From contig NZ_JAMXFC010000005.1 in assembly GCF_025370755.1 (NCBI RefSeq), forward strand, positions 124,001 to 188,000: 64,000 nt of DNA, written 5' to 3'. Both the position numbers and the translations under genes were made by a program. The notes under the pieces were generated by a model. The model was not told the origin of the DNA. It searched no databases and was given only the letters and a program-made list of their open reading frames with translations. Positions 43,175 through 52,273 of this stretch are shown here, in pieces (positions within the stretch are counted from its first letter, which is position 1; every line of letters begins with the position of its first letter). Source of the stretch: Laspinema sp. D2d (GTDB taxonomy: Bacteria; Cyanobacteriota; Cyanobacteriia; Cyanobacteriales; Laspinemataceae).

Positions 43175-44878
43175 ATGAATGGAATTTTGCACGGAATATC
43201 AGCAATAGCGCGGGGAAGTTTAAGCCCCGAAGCGCTGCTGGCTCAGGAACCAGGATTCTTTTCTGGCTTTGCTTTGGGGAACGTTACAGGATTTTTTACG
43301 GCGCTCTTTGAACAGTTGGGGTCATTCCTGCCCAGTTTATTAGGAGCGCTCGCCATTCTCATCGGTGGCTGGTTTGTTGCCACGATTGCGGCAGGAATTA
43401 TTAGAAAGGTCCTCCACAACACGAATCTGGACAACCGGATTGCCAGTGCCGTCATGGGACGAGCACCGGGACAGGAGATGCCTCCTACTGAAAAGTGGAT
43501 CTCGAATACGGTTTACTGGCTGATCATGATTTTTGTCTTGGTCGCCTTTCTCCAGGCCCTGAATCTGGAGGTGGTTTCCCAGCCCTTAAATCGGTTCTTA
43601 GAGCAGATTTTCGCCTATCTACCCAAGATTGGCGGTGCCGCAGTTCTGCTGGGTGTAGCCTGGATCCTGGCAACCCTGTCTAAAATGTTGCTGACTCGGG
43701 GATTAGCGCAGTTCCGGTTAGATGAACGGCTTGCAGAAACAGCAGAGACGACAGACCCCCAGACTGCTGGGGAAAGCCGGTTTTTACTCAATGAAACCCT
43801 CGGTAATGCGCTCTACTGGTTTATCTTTCTGTTCTTTCTGCCCCTAATTCTGAATGCCTTAGAATTAAATGTGCTGCCGGTTCAGAATTTGGTCAATGAC
43901 TTTCTGTCGGCAGTGCCTAAAATTCTGATGGCCCTGATTATTGGGGCTGTCGGGTGGTTTATGGCCCGGATTGTGCGGGGGATTGTCACCAACTTGCTGG
44001 CGGCGACAGGAACCGATCGCCTTGGTGCTCAATTGGGACTGTCCCGGACTCAAGACGGAATGTCGCTGTCTCAACTGATTGGGACGATTGTCTATGTCTT
44101 GATTCTGATTCCGACGGCGATCGCGGCGTTGAATGCGTTGGAAATCGCAGCGATCTCGGCTCCTGCGATCGCCATGCTGTCGCAAATCATGTCCGCCATT
44201 CCCCTGATTTTGACTGCCGGGTTCATTTTGGCGTTATTCTATGCGATCGCCAAGTTCACCTCGGATCTGGTCATCCGCATTCTTCGTAGCATCGGGTTTA
44301 ACAATATCTTCTCCTGGATCGGTCTGCCAACGACCCCCAGTGGTAATCCGCCCCAACCCCCACCGGCAGATGCACCGGATATGCGATCGGGTCAACAAAC
44401 CGTCGTCCAACCCTCCTCGTCTCCCACGAGAACTCCCGCAGAAATTGTCGGGATTGTTACCTGGGTGGGCATTATGCTCTTTGGAGCAGTGGCAGCGACT
44501 GAAGTCCTGCAATTGCCAGCCCTTACCATCATCATGCAAGGCTTACTGGTCATTGCTGGTCAGGTTCTCGTCGGTTTGATCGTCTTTGGCATTGGCCTTT
44601 ACCTAGCAAATTTGGCCTATCATCTCATTTCCGGTTCCCGAGGTTCCCAATCTCAACTTCTGGCTCAAGCGGCTCGAATTGCGATTATTGCTCTCGCCGG
44701 TGCGATGGCACTCCAACAAATGGGGATTGCTCCTCATATTGTTAACCTGGCCTTTGGTTTACTCTTTGGTGCCCTTGCTGTTGCCATTGCCTTAGCCTTT
44801 GGGTTAGGGGGCCGCGATGTGGCCTCGGAGCAATTGCGAGAATGGCGCAATGATTTCAAACAACGACAAGAAAAATAA
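43175..44878 (+). CDS. Mechanosensitive-channel-like membrane protein with repeated TM_helix units
   Basis: A 567-residue membrane protein with at least ten hydrophobic segments. It contains repeats of the 'conserved TM helix' type found N-terminal to MscS channels: FLPSLLGALAILIGGWFVA, FAYLPKIGGAAVLLGVAWIL, FLSAVPKILMALIIGAVGWF and IMSAIPLILTAGFILALFY. Each is followed by a short RIAS/LGxxL segment. A canonical MscS pore domain (beta barrel) is not recognisable. Such proteins are probably channels or channel-like osmotic elements; conduction is not shown. It begins with a 5'-proximal hydrophilic stretch that contains LAQEPGFFSG. Confidence 0.85.
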   Translation: MNGILHGISAIARGSLSPEALLAQEPGFFSGFALGNVTGFFTALFEQLGSFLPSLLGALAILIGGWFVATIAAGIIRKVLHNTNLDNRIASAVMGRAPGQEMPPTEKWISNTVYWLIMIFVLVAFLQALNLEVVSQPLNRFLEQIFAYLPKIGGAAVLLGVAWILATLSKMLLTRGLAQFRLDERLAETAETTDPQTAGESRFLLNETLGNALYWFIFLFFLPLILNALELNVLPVQNLVNDFLSAVPKILMALIIGAVGWFMARIVRGIVTNLLAATGTDRLGAQLGLSRTQDGMSLSQLIGTIVYVLILIPTAIAALNALEIAAISAPAIAMLSQIMSAIPLILTAGFILALFYAIAKFTSDLVIRILRSIGFNNIFSWIGLPTTPSGNPPQPPPADAPDMRSGQQTVVQPSSSPTRTPAEIVGIVTWVGIMLFGAVAATEVLQLPALTIIMQGLLVIAGQVLVGLIVFGIGLYLANLAYHLISGSRGSQSQLLAQAARIAIIALAGAMALQQMGIAPHIVNLAFGLLFGALAVAIALAFGLGGRDVASEQLREWRNDFKQRQEK

Positions 44879-44966
44879 CAAGAGGGTTCATATCCCATAA
44901 TTTAAGTATCTCTCTTTAAGTGAGAAATATCCGACCTTTTCAGGATAAAGCCTTGAAAAACAAGTT

Positions 44967-46499
44967 TTAATTTAACTCACTTGAGTTTTTGGGCTTTTTT
45001 CTTTCTCTCACTTTTAGGAGTTTTTCTTGAAGTTCCTCCTTAATCCGACCCATAATGGTGGTTTCATCAAGGGAATCAATGATTCGGGTGACCACAGCTT
45101 TTGGCCCATCCGGTCCCCAGGATGCCCCATTAGCCAAGTAGGTTTTGGTCACCTGACCAATGGCGTAGGAGGAAAACCCGGCGACACCGGCTTGGGTAAT
45201 GGCAACGGAAAGATAGGGGACTAAAGATGCCCCACCCGTAGCCGGTGCCGCTAATCCTAATAAACCTTTCAGGGATGATAATCCCAGATTTGCCAAGAGT
45301 TCGCTGGCACTAATTCCGCCCATACTCAGGGCTATTTTTTTGAGCAGATTGATGGCACCGGCTTGAGTCATGGGAATGCCATAGAGCTTAGATAAGGTTA
45401 AAATTGTAGCGACATCAATCACCGCCCCACTGAGGATATCGATCGCCGTAATCGGATTGAGGGCGATCGCCACCGCTTTCGTCATCACCGCATTCCAAAT
45501 CAATCGGTTGGCACTCTTGTCCCGAATCTGCATTTTGCGCTCAACCAATTGTTCATTCACATCCCCGGCATACAGCAGGGTATTCAACGCCACCAGGGAT
45601 TTCCCCTCCCGGTCTAAAATTTCCAGAATTTTTAATTTTAAGTCATCGACTTGGGGTAAACCCCGCTTCATCTGCACCGCCATTGTGCCATCGCTTCGCG
45701 GGGTCGCTTGGGCGACTAAGGGGGCTGCTGCCGCCATAACGATTTCATCCTCCGACAGGAGTTCTTTGACCCGATCATCGCGGATTTTACGATAGACTGC
45801 CTCCCGATCGGCTTCGGGATATTGGTCAATTTTGTTAAAAATCAGCAGCATGGGTTTCCCCGCATCCCGCAACTGGGAGAGGGCTTCATATTCCACCTGG
45901 GTCATATCCCCGGCAACGGCAAATAAAATTAAGTCCGCACGAGAAGCGACTTGCTGGGCCAAAATTTCCCGGGTTTGACCATCCACTTCATCGATTCCGG
46001 GAGTGTCAATCAGTTCGATTTGAGACTGTCCGATGCCAGAGAGGGTAAGTTGGGTAATGTTGCCCTCTCCGCCATCGAGGGGCGATCGCTCCACTCGCCA
46101 ATTCACTCCCTGAGAGGTCCGGGTTACCCCATGAATCGGCCCGGTTTCAAAGACATTCTGCCCCAATAATGCATTTAAAATCGATGATTTTCCCCGTCCC
46201 ACCATGCCAAACACAGCGATTTGCACCACCGTCCGTTCTAGTTTATCCAGCATGGTGCTGAGTCCTTCAATCTCTGGATCCAAGCCTGCTCGTTCTTCCG
46301 GAGTCAGGTCCAGATTCGCCACTAACTCTCGCAGGGCATCTTTAGCTTGTTTGTAATTCAGGTCCGCTTGAATATCTGCAAACGACAAAATTGCCTCATC
46401 CAGTTCTCCATCTAAATTGGCGGAACCGGCTGAGGGCATGGGGGTCTGATGGGGGTTAGGAATTTGTTCCTCGTTCTCGTTGGAACCTCCGTGAGTCAT
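44967..46499 (-). CDS. Membrane-associated Era-like GTPase with DUF697 domain
   Basis: A 510-residue GTP-binding protein. G1 is GMVGRGKSS (residues 98-106), G3 is LIDTPGIDEV, and G4 is IFNKIDQYPE, all intact. A short helical N-terminus with acidic and proline-rich stretches precedes the GTPase. After it comes a hydrophobic helical domain of the DUF697 type (NAVMTKAVAIALNPITAIDI and SLVPYLSVAITQAGVAG) likely to insert in or lie on a membrane. This layout is common in cyanobacteria and chloroplasts and may serve membrane organisation or stress response. Function is not established. It is convergent with the channel-like gene. Confidence 0.92.
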   Translation of the reverse strand: MTHGGSNENEEQIPNPHQTPMPSAGSANLDGELDEAILSFADIQADLNYKQAKDALRELVANLDLTPEERAGLDPEIEGLSTMLDKLERTVVQIAVFGMVGRGKSSILNALLGQNVFETGPIHGVTRTSQGVNWRVERSPLDGGEGNITQLTLSGIGQSQIELIDTPGIDEVDGQTREILAQQVASRADLILFAVAGDMTQVEYEALSQLRDAGKPMLLIFNKIDQYPEADREAVYRKIRDDRVKELLSEDEIVMAAAAPLVAQATPRSDGTMAVQMKRGLPQVDDLKLKILEILDREGKSLVALNTLLYAGDVNEQLVERKMQIRDKSANRLIWNAVMTKAVAIALNPITAIDILSGAVIDVATILTLSKLYGIPMTQAGAINLLKKIALSMGGISASELLANLGLSSLKGLLGLAAPATGGASLVPYLSVAITQAGVAGFSSYAIGQVTKTYLANGASWGPDGPKAVVTRIIDSLDETTIMGRIKEELQEKLLKVRERKKPKNSSELN

Positions 46500-46624
46500 A
46501 AGAGGTGGGCTATCCTTCAGCGCGCTACACTACCAATCCTAGTGCAGACCCGCCCGAGACGGGGAAATGAAATTGAGGTATTCACCTTCAATTTCCAGGA
46601 TTAAAAGAATTTAAGGGTGGGATT

Positions 46625-47908
46625 TTAAGCAATTTGGCTCATGAAAGATAAGTCAAGGGCACCAAAATTTGTACTTAAGGCTACGTTGATATTTTCTAAC
46701 ATTTTGATGAGCCAAATAATGCTATCATTATTAGAATTTTCATAGTGGTTAAACAAGATGGAAAGCCGTTTTTCTAAGTAGGGTTTGACTTTCCGACAGA
46801 GCAGTACAATTTTCAAAAGCATTCCGGTTGTCCGGGTGGGTCCAATATTAGAAACCACATCCAGAAAGATAAAATGAGTGGGCTTTTGAGAACTTTCTAC
46901 GACTAAAAAATTCAAAAGCTGGCTGCAAGTTCTAACGACTAGAAAATCACTGAGTTTCTGGGAATCACTCTGGGGCAGGGTGGCTTTTAAATGCTTACAT
47001 AACTTGTCGTTAAATTGGCGTTTGCCATATTCGGGGTCGATGGACCCGATCAGGTAGTCGTATAGATCCGCTTTAAATTCTGCGTAGTTCGGAGTCTGAC
47101 TGGTGTGGGTGATAAAGCTCTGGGCTAAGTCGCGGTAAGTGTGGCCCCCTTCTGCTTTGCCGACATAATCTTTGAGGGAATAATACAGTTCGCGATCGCT
47201 GAGTAAGGTGGGATTGTTCACCGGCGATAGGTTTCGGACTGCATTCACATTTCCCGTCCGTCGGACCTGCGATCGCCGGACTTGATAGGTGACATACTGG
47301 GATAAGTTAATTTCAAATTGCCGTTGCCGTTGCGCTTGAATTTTGCGCACGGTTTGTTGATGCTCATAGCTGCTATCTTCACTCAGCAGGCAATGAGAAT
47401 AGAGGTAGGGATAGCGATCGATAAACGTTCCCAAGGGCCGATGCTCTTTAGGCGGGCTGATTTCCGAACTATGTTGCACCACCTTGGATAACCGGCGTAG
47501 GGTCAGGTACTGCTCCGTTGCGGTGAAATCTTTGACCAATTCTTGCAACTGTCGGCCCGTTCTTGAGCGACTATAAGGATTATAGCCCCCAGGTTGCTCA
47601 AACAGGGCCACTAACTCCGGAATCGCTTCTTGCGTTTGGCTGTGCATTTGCCAGCGATTCACTAAAATGTGGCAACATCTATTTAGAATAAACTTAAAAT
47701 CTTGGTCCATGCCCTTATAGGTAAGCATTCGACCTAACGCCCCTGAGATCTCAGATTCGGGGTAGTCCCTGCCTTCAATAAAGAGGCTGTGAAAGCGCGA
47801 GATCATTTCGGACGGTGGCTCCGCTTTCACCAGATTGAGGAGGTGATCGTATAGTAACTGCTCCTCCTGGCTTGTTTTTCGGTTGTAAGGATCCGTTCGA
47901 TGATTCAC
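46625..47908 (-). CDS. Conserved hypothetical 427-residue helical protein
   Basis: A helical protein of unknown function, with start GTG 47908 (MNHRTDPYNRK). Visible stretches include EEQLLYDHLLNLVKAEPPSEMI, in brief LLNLVKAEPPSEMI, GRMLTYKGMDQDFKFILNRC, and a central RQFEINLSQYVTYQVRRSQ. Cysteines are few. It has no signal peptide, membrane helix or enzyme motif. Its 125-base spacing and shared orientation with the GTPase gene suggest a transcriptional link (427-residue protein first, GTPase second), but no functional link is known. It resembles conserved cyanobacterial proteins, to my recollection. Confidence 0.8.
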   Translation of the reverse strand: MNHRTDPYNRKTSQEEQLLYDHLLNLVKAEPPSEMISRFHSLFIEGRDYPESEISGALGRMLTYKGMDQDFKFILNRCCHILVNRWQMHSQTQEAIPELVALFEQPGGYNPYSRSRTGRQLQELVKDFTATEQYLTLRRLSKVVQHSSEISPPKEHRPLGTFIDRYPYLYSHCLLSEDSSYEHQQTVRKIQAQRQRQFEINLSQYVTYQVRRSQVRRTGNVNAVRNLSPVNNPTLLSDRELYYSLKDYVGKAEGGHTYRDLAQSFITHTSQTPNYAEFKADLYDYLIGSIDPEYGKRQFNDKLCKHLKATLPQSDSQKLSDFLVVRTCSQLLNFLVVESSQKPTHFIFLDVVSNIGPTRTTGMLLKIVLLCRKVKPYLEKRLSILFNHYENSNNDSIIWLIKMLENINVALSTNFGALDLSFMSQIA

Positions 47909-48398
47909 TTGACTTTCCCCCTGCCCAGATGTTTGGCTTGATTCAATTTTCCAGAGCGAGCGTTTTCAATAGGACACCATTTTCCCAGTGGAATATTGGC
48001 CCGACTTTGATAGATAATTTATGTTTAAATCCGCTTGGATAATAGCTATCACACAGATTCAGACCAGTCTCAGGCCACTGGGATTCACCCATGTTACATG
48101 AAACTCCCTAAAAGAGTCGGTGATCTCGGGCCACTTTTGAATAGGTCTGAGCTTTCCCTGATCCATAGGATCTCTATCTATTAGAATAACCTAGGCAGAT
48201 CTCCTCAACCATTCAGTATGGTAAAAAGTCTGTGAAGATGCCAGGGGGGATTCACGGAATTTTAATGAAGATTTATCACGGTTGACCGTGGAAACACCTT
48301 TATGGTATATCCGATGCTTAGATTGGGGCGATCGCTGGCTTCGTCACCGCTTGCGGGGATGGTATCATTAATTTTTATTAAATTCAAGTCCTGCCACC
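47909..48398. other. Spacer upstream of murF
   Basis: About 490 bases between divergent starts. It contains a partial repeat pair (CCCAGTGG near 47983 and CCACTGGG near 48074) and a second GGCCACT about 48130. A promoter for murF should be here, but no clear boxes were found. No gene was seen. Confidence 0.4.
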
Positions 48399-49772
48399 AT
48401 GTCTCGTTTTGTGACCCTTGCTCAACTAATTTCCCTCTTGAATGCCCAAGTCGTTAACCCGCTCTCGGAGGAACTTGGCGCAAAACAGGCCCTCAGTATT
48501 ATTACGGATACGCGCAATTTACGGGCCGGTGAGGTATTTGTGGCCCTAAGAGGGACCCAATTTGATGGGCATCAGTTTATTGGGTCCGCATTTGACAAAG
48601 GGGCGATCGCGGCGATTGTGGATCGGGACTATGTGAACACCCATCCAGACTGGCCCCTTTTGGTGGTCCCGGATACCTTGGCAGCTTATCAGGCGATCGC
48701 CCATTGGTGGCGAACTCAGTTTGACATCCCCGTGATTGGCATCACCGGATCCGTCGGCAAAACCACGACTAAAGAATTAATCTCAGCGGTTTTAAACACC
48801 CAGGGTCCGGTTCTCAAAACCGAGAAGAATTATAATAACGAAATTGGTGTTCCCAAAACTCTCTTAAATTTAACCTCAGACCATGATTATGCCGTAATTG
48901 AAATGGCGATGCGCGGGAAAGGAGAAATTGCCCTCCTCGCCAAAATTGCCGCCCCTACCATTGGTGTCATTACCAATGTGGGTACTGCCCATATTGAACG
49001 CTTAGGTTCTGAAGCGGCGATCGCCTCCGCCAAATGTGAGTTATTAGAAAAAATGTCCCCAGAAGGGATTGCCGTCCTCAATTACGACAATTCCCGCCTC
49101 ATGGAAACCGCAGCAAAAGTCTGGTCCGGCAAAACTCTCACTTATGGGTTAACTGGGGGAGACTTGCAGGGAACCTTAAAAGAGGGGGATTTCCTAGAAG
49201 TCGAAGGCGTAACTTTCCCAGTTCCCCTTCCTGGGGAACATAATGCTTTAAACTATTTAGCCGCATTAGCCGTGGCAAAACTGCTCAATGTGAGTTGGGA
49301 ACCCCTCAAATCCGGTTTAACCGTGGAACTCCCCGATGGCAGGGCGAGACGGTATGAATTAGCCGATGATATTGTGCTTTTAGATGAAACCTATAATGCC
49401 GGTTTAGAATCCATGACCGCTGCCCTCCAAATGCTGGCAAAAACCCCAGGAGAACGGCAAATAGCGGTCCTGGGAACCATGAAAGAATTGGGGGAGCGAT
49501 CGCTAGAATTTCATGAGCGCATCGGCAGCGTTGCCCAATCCTTAAATTTGGATGCATTGTTTATCTTTGCCGACTCCGCAGAAGCCGAAGCAATGGCAAA
49601 AGGTGCTACAGGTTTACCCGTAGTAGAAATTATCGATATCGAACAGCCGAATGCCCATGATTACCTCTGTCAGCGTGTCAAAGATTGGATGAAAAAAGGC
49701 GATCGCATTCTCTTTAAAGCCTCTCATTCCGTCCAACTTGAGCGCGTCGTCGAAAAACTACGGGCAGGTTAA
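48399..49772 (+). CDS. murF: UDP-N-acetylmuramoyl-tripeptide--D-alanyl-D-alanine ligase
   Basis: MurF adds D-Ala-D-Ala to the UDP-MurNAc-tripeptide in the last cytosolic step of peptidoglycan precursor synthesis. 457 residues. The Mur P-loop is GITGSVGKTTTKELI, followed by KTEKNYNNEIGVPKTLL, VIEMAMRGKGEI and GVITNVGTAHIERLG, all family hallmarks. The C-terminal ligase domain has DETYNAGLESMTAAL. The start codon is ATG 48399. No mur neighbours are present. It is followed by a strong inverted repeat. Confidence 0.97.
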   Translation: MSRFVTLAQLISLLNAQVVNPLSEELGAKQALSIITDTRNLRAGEVFVALRGTQFDGHQFIGSAFDKGAIAAIVDRDYVNTHPDWPLLVVPDTLAAYQAIAHWWRTQFDIPVIGITGSVGKTTTKELISAVLNTQGPVLKTEKNYNNEIGVPKTLLNLTSDHDYAVIEMAMRGKGEIALLAKIAAPTIGVITNVGTAHIERLGSEAAIASAKCELLEKMSPEGIAVLNYDNSRLMETAAKVWSGKTLTYGLTGGDLQGTLKEGDFLEVEGVTFPVPLPGEHNALNYLAALAVAKLLNVSWEPLKSGLTVELPDGRARRYELADDIVLLDETYNAGLESMTAALQMLAKTPGERQIAVLGTMKELGERSLEFHERIGSVAQSLNLDALFIFADSAEAEAMAKGATGLPVVEIIDIEQPNAHDYLCQRVKDWMKKGDRILFKASHSVQLERVVEKLRAG

Positions 49773-49863
49773 ATTTCAAGTAAGCACTAAGCCGTTGCTT
49801 TGGTCTAAAATTAAAACTCATCGAGTCGTTATAGCCCCAGTCCAGTTATCAAACTCAGACCCC

Positions 49864-49931
49864 AAACCCCGGGATTTTTAACAAAATTTATTAGAAATTG
49901 GCAGGAATTTTGTCAAAAATCCCGGGGGTTT
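49864..49931 (+). terminator. Very long hairpin after murF
   Basis: AAACCCCGGGATTTTT-AACAAAATT (49864-49888) pairs with AATTTTGTC-AAAAATCCCGGGGGTTT (49906-49931), a stem of about 25 bp with one to two mismatches and a 17-base loop. It lies 92 bases past murF. It may act as a terminator or be a palindromic repeat element; no long T-run follows. Confidence 0.65.
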
Positions 49932-49978
49932 CTCTCTACTGTACTAATATCCTATCACCTCCATCAAAGTAGTCAAAT

Positions 49979-50533
49979 ATGGCAATCAGACTAGATCGGA
50001 TTATAGTCATTGACATTGAAGCAACCTGCTGGGAAAAAGAACCGCCCCCCAATCAAGAACGAGAAATTATTGAAATTGGCATTTGTCCCCTGGATATCAC
50101 CTCCGGGGAATTACTCGAAAAAGAGAGTATCTTAGTCAAACCAAAACAGTCCCAAGTGAGTGAATTTTGTACCCAACTCACCACCTTAACTCAAGCACAA
50201 GTGAACCAAGGGGTATCCTTGGGACAAGCTTGCTCAATCCTCAGAAATAAATATATTTCACATCAAAGAATTTGGGCCAGTTATGGCGAATTTGATAAAC
50301 GACAATTTGAAGTCGAGTGCGAGAAAAAAGGGGTTCGCTATCCCTTTAGTAATCGTCATATTAATGTAAAAACTTTGTTTTCTGTTATGTATGCGTTAGA
50401 AAAAGAAGTGGGAATGGCTGGGGCATTAGAACGGCTCAATTTACCCTTAGAGGGAACCCACCACCGAGGTCATGATGATGCTTGGAATATTGCTCGAATT
50501 TTGTCTGCATTAATTACCCATCACCGCAAATAA
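49979..50533 (+). CDS. DEDDh 3'-5' exonuclease (ERI-1/KapD-like)
   Basis: A 184-residue exonuclease of the DnaQ-like DEDDh group. ExoI motif: VIDIEATCWE with Asp12 and Glu14. The ExoII Asp is in SYGEFDKRQFE, and ExoIII is THHRGHDDAWNIARIL with the active-site His and Asp. The TCWE variant is the signature of the ERI-1/KapD/3'hExo subfamily, which act on RNA ends. Bacterial substrates are not known. A GNAT gene follows by four bases, so they probably share a transcript. Confidence 0.93.
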   Translation: MAIRLDRIIVIDIEATCWEKEPPPNQEREIIEIGICPLDITSGELLEKESILVKPKQSQVSEFCTQLTTLTQAQVNQGVSLGQACSILRNKYISHQRIWASYGEFDKRQFEVECEKKGVRYPFSNRHINVKTLFSVMYALEKEVGMAGALERLNLPLEGTHHRGHDDAWNIARILSALITHHRK

Positions 50534-50537
50534 ACTC

Positions 50538-51119
50538 ATGCTTAATATCATTAACTTGAGCGATCGCCAGGATGCCTTAATCGAACCCTTGAGTCAATTA
50601 CTCCTAGAAGGGTTTCGCGAAAACTGGCCGGAAGCATGGCCCACCCTCGATGCCGCCCGACAAGAAGTTTTAGATTCACTGACCGATGATAGAATTAATC
50701 GAGTTGCCATCAATGAAGTAGGCAAAGTTTTGGGATGGGTTGGCGGAATCTCTCAATATAACGGCCATGTTTGGGAAGTTCATCCCCTTGTCGTTGCCGC
50801 GAATTATCGCCGCCAAGGAATTGGCAGAACCCTCCTGCAAGATTTAGAAAAACAAGTCAGACAACGCGGTGCATTAACCCTTTGGTTGGGAAGTGATGAT
50901 GAAATGAATATGACCAGTCTTTCTGGAGTCAATCTTTATTCTAATCTGTGGGAAAAAATTCGGGATATTCAAAATTTACGCGGTCATCCCTATCAATTTT
51001 ATCAAAAATGTGGATTTGAAATTGTTGGAGTGATGCCCGATGCTAATGGTAAAGGGAAACCAGATATTTTCATGGCAAAATCTGTGGGTGTTCCTTCCTC
51101 ATCTCATCAGTCTGAATAA
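50538..51119 (+). CDS. GNAT family N-acetyltransferase
   Basis: A 193-residue GNAT enzyme that would acetylate an amine using acetyl-CoA. Motif A reads VHPLVVAANYRRQGIGRTLL, with the R/Q-x-x-G-x-G/A acetyl-CoA loop in RRQGIGRTLL. The C-terminal HPYQFYQKCGFEIVGVMPDANG resembles the AAC(6')-type/aminoglycoside-related branch, but there is no reason to infer resistance. It starts four bases after the exonuclease stop. The substrate is unknown. Confidence 0.92.
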   Translation: MLNIINLSDRQDALIEPLSQLLLEGFRENWPEAWPTLDAARQEVLDSLTDDRINRVAINEVGKVLGWVGGISQYNGHVWEVHPLVVAANYRRQGIGRTLLQDLEKQVRQRGALTLWLGSDDEMNMTSLSGVNLYSNLWEKIRDIQNLRGHPYQFYQKCGFEIVGVMPDANGKGKPDIFMAKSVGVPSSSHQSE

Positions 51120-51300
51120 CCTGAATAGTAATATCAACAAGTGGGAACATCTGGCGGCTGATGAGTAGAATACAGAAAGATGTTCCCTCTCTTTCGTGTT
51201 TTGAAATTGCTATAAAATCTTTAAATCATAGACTATATATGATAAAAAATTCGGTTTTTTGACTTTTAAAACCAGAATTTTCTATCAATTATTTTCGACT

Positions 51301-52173
51301 TCATAAACCAATTTTTTGTTTTAAGTTTTCATCCGATGGGCCAAGTTTAGCAATATTATAGTCCTTATTGGGATAAGAGCGAGAAGGGTGATCAACAAAG
51401 AGACCCGAGGTGGTGCGTGGGGGTAGGAAACTCAGAAGTATCCCCCGCGATCGCAGGCTAAATTCTACCAATTTCTTGACCGGAATTGGGGGAGCCTGCA
51501 TTTCAAAAGCCTGGAGTGATTTGTCATCTAACAGGCAGCGAAAGGCTACGTTAATTAGGGATTTGGGAACTAGGGGGAACCAGCTAGAAATCAAATCTAC
51601 AAAAACTTGAACCAAATCTTTAGTCCAGGGGGAATTGTAAACATATTTATTTTCATAATCGGTTTTAAATGCTTTTATTCCTTCGAGGGTATTGGGAAGG
51701 TTTTTCATGTGCATTCGCTGACTAATTTCCCACCAAAATTGTACCCATGCCTGTATTTCATTTCCACACATCAGCCGCCAGCCAAAACGGGCATTCCATT
51801 CCACAGGCTCCACAATTAAAACAGTGGTGACGTATAAAAAGTCATCGTTATGAATGGGAAAGTGACTGTGAATATAATTCATGCGCTCAATACAAGCACG
51901 ACCCTGTTCGCTATCATAGCCATGCTTAATCATTTCATACAAAAGAATAGAGGTGTCATCATACCGCTTTTGGGGATGTGTCTTCGCATAACCTCGTTTC
52001 GCAACCAGACCCGCTATTCGGGGACCGGCAAAGAACCGAGCAAATGCCATTTCTATTTGACTGCGTTGGAAATCCCAAGGAAACTCATAGCTCACCATGA
52101 TTTTAACGATTTCTGCATGGTCTTTTATTGGGTCCATTGCCTGGATTTTATTCAGATTATCATAACGTCCCAT
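51301..52173 (-). CDS. MpaB-like (DUF2236) oxygenase-family protein
   Basis: About 290 residues of the DUF2236/MpaB family, which includes the latex-clearing protein-like rubber oxygenase fold and fungal MpaB. Conserved positions: an early RFFAGPRIAGLVAKRG, a YDDTSILLYEMIKHG with the family Asp, and IHNDDFLYVTTVLIVEPVEWN. The His/Arg heme-proximal residues proposed for MpaB are within this central stretch. Heme binding and the reaction are uncertain for this member. Start ATG 52173 (MGRYDNLNK) is preferred over the TTG at 52185. It is next to mutL in the same orientation. Confidence 0.9.
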   Translation of the reverse strand: MGRYDNLNKIQAMDPIKDHAEIVKIMVSYEFPWDFQRSQIEMAFARFFAGPRIAGLVAKRGYAKTHPQKRYDDTSILLYEMIKHGYDSEQGRACIERMNYIHSHFPIHNDDFLYVTTVLIVEPVEWNARFGWRLMCGNEIQAWVQFWWEISQRMHMKNLPNTLEGIKAFKTDYENKYVYNSPWTKDLVQVFVDLISSWFPLVPKSLINVAFRCLLDDKSLQAFEMQAPPIPVKKLVEFSLRSRGILLSFLPPRTTSGLFVDHPSRSYPNKDYNIAKLGPSDENLKQKIGL

Positions 52174-52273
52174 TGTCTGCTCCAAATGGTAGTGATTATG
52201 CCCAAATTTAGCACTAATTTATTGATAAATTCAACGACAGAAATTGTTACTACAAACTAAAAAAATTATTGTG

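Noticed and set aside
48370-48400. tRNA-like TTCAAGTCCTGCCACCA at the murF start
   Set aside because: No acceptor partner, D-arm or anticodon arm could be found upstream; it is coincidental.
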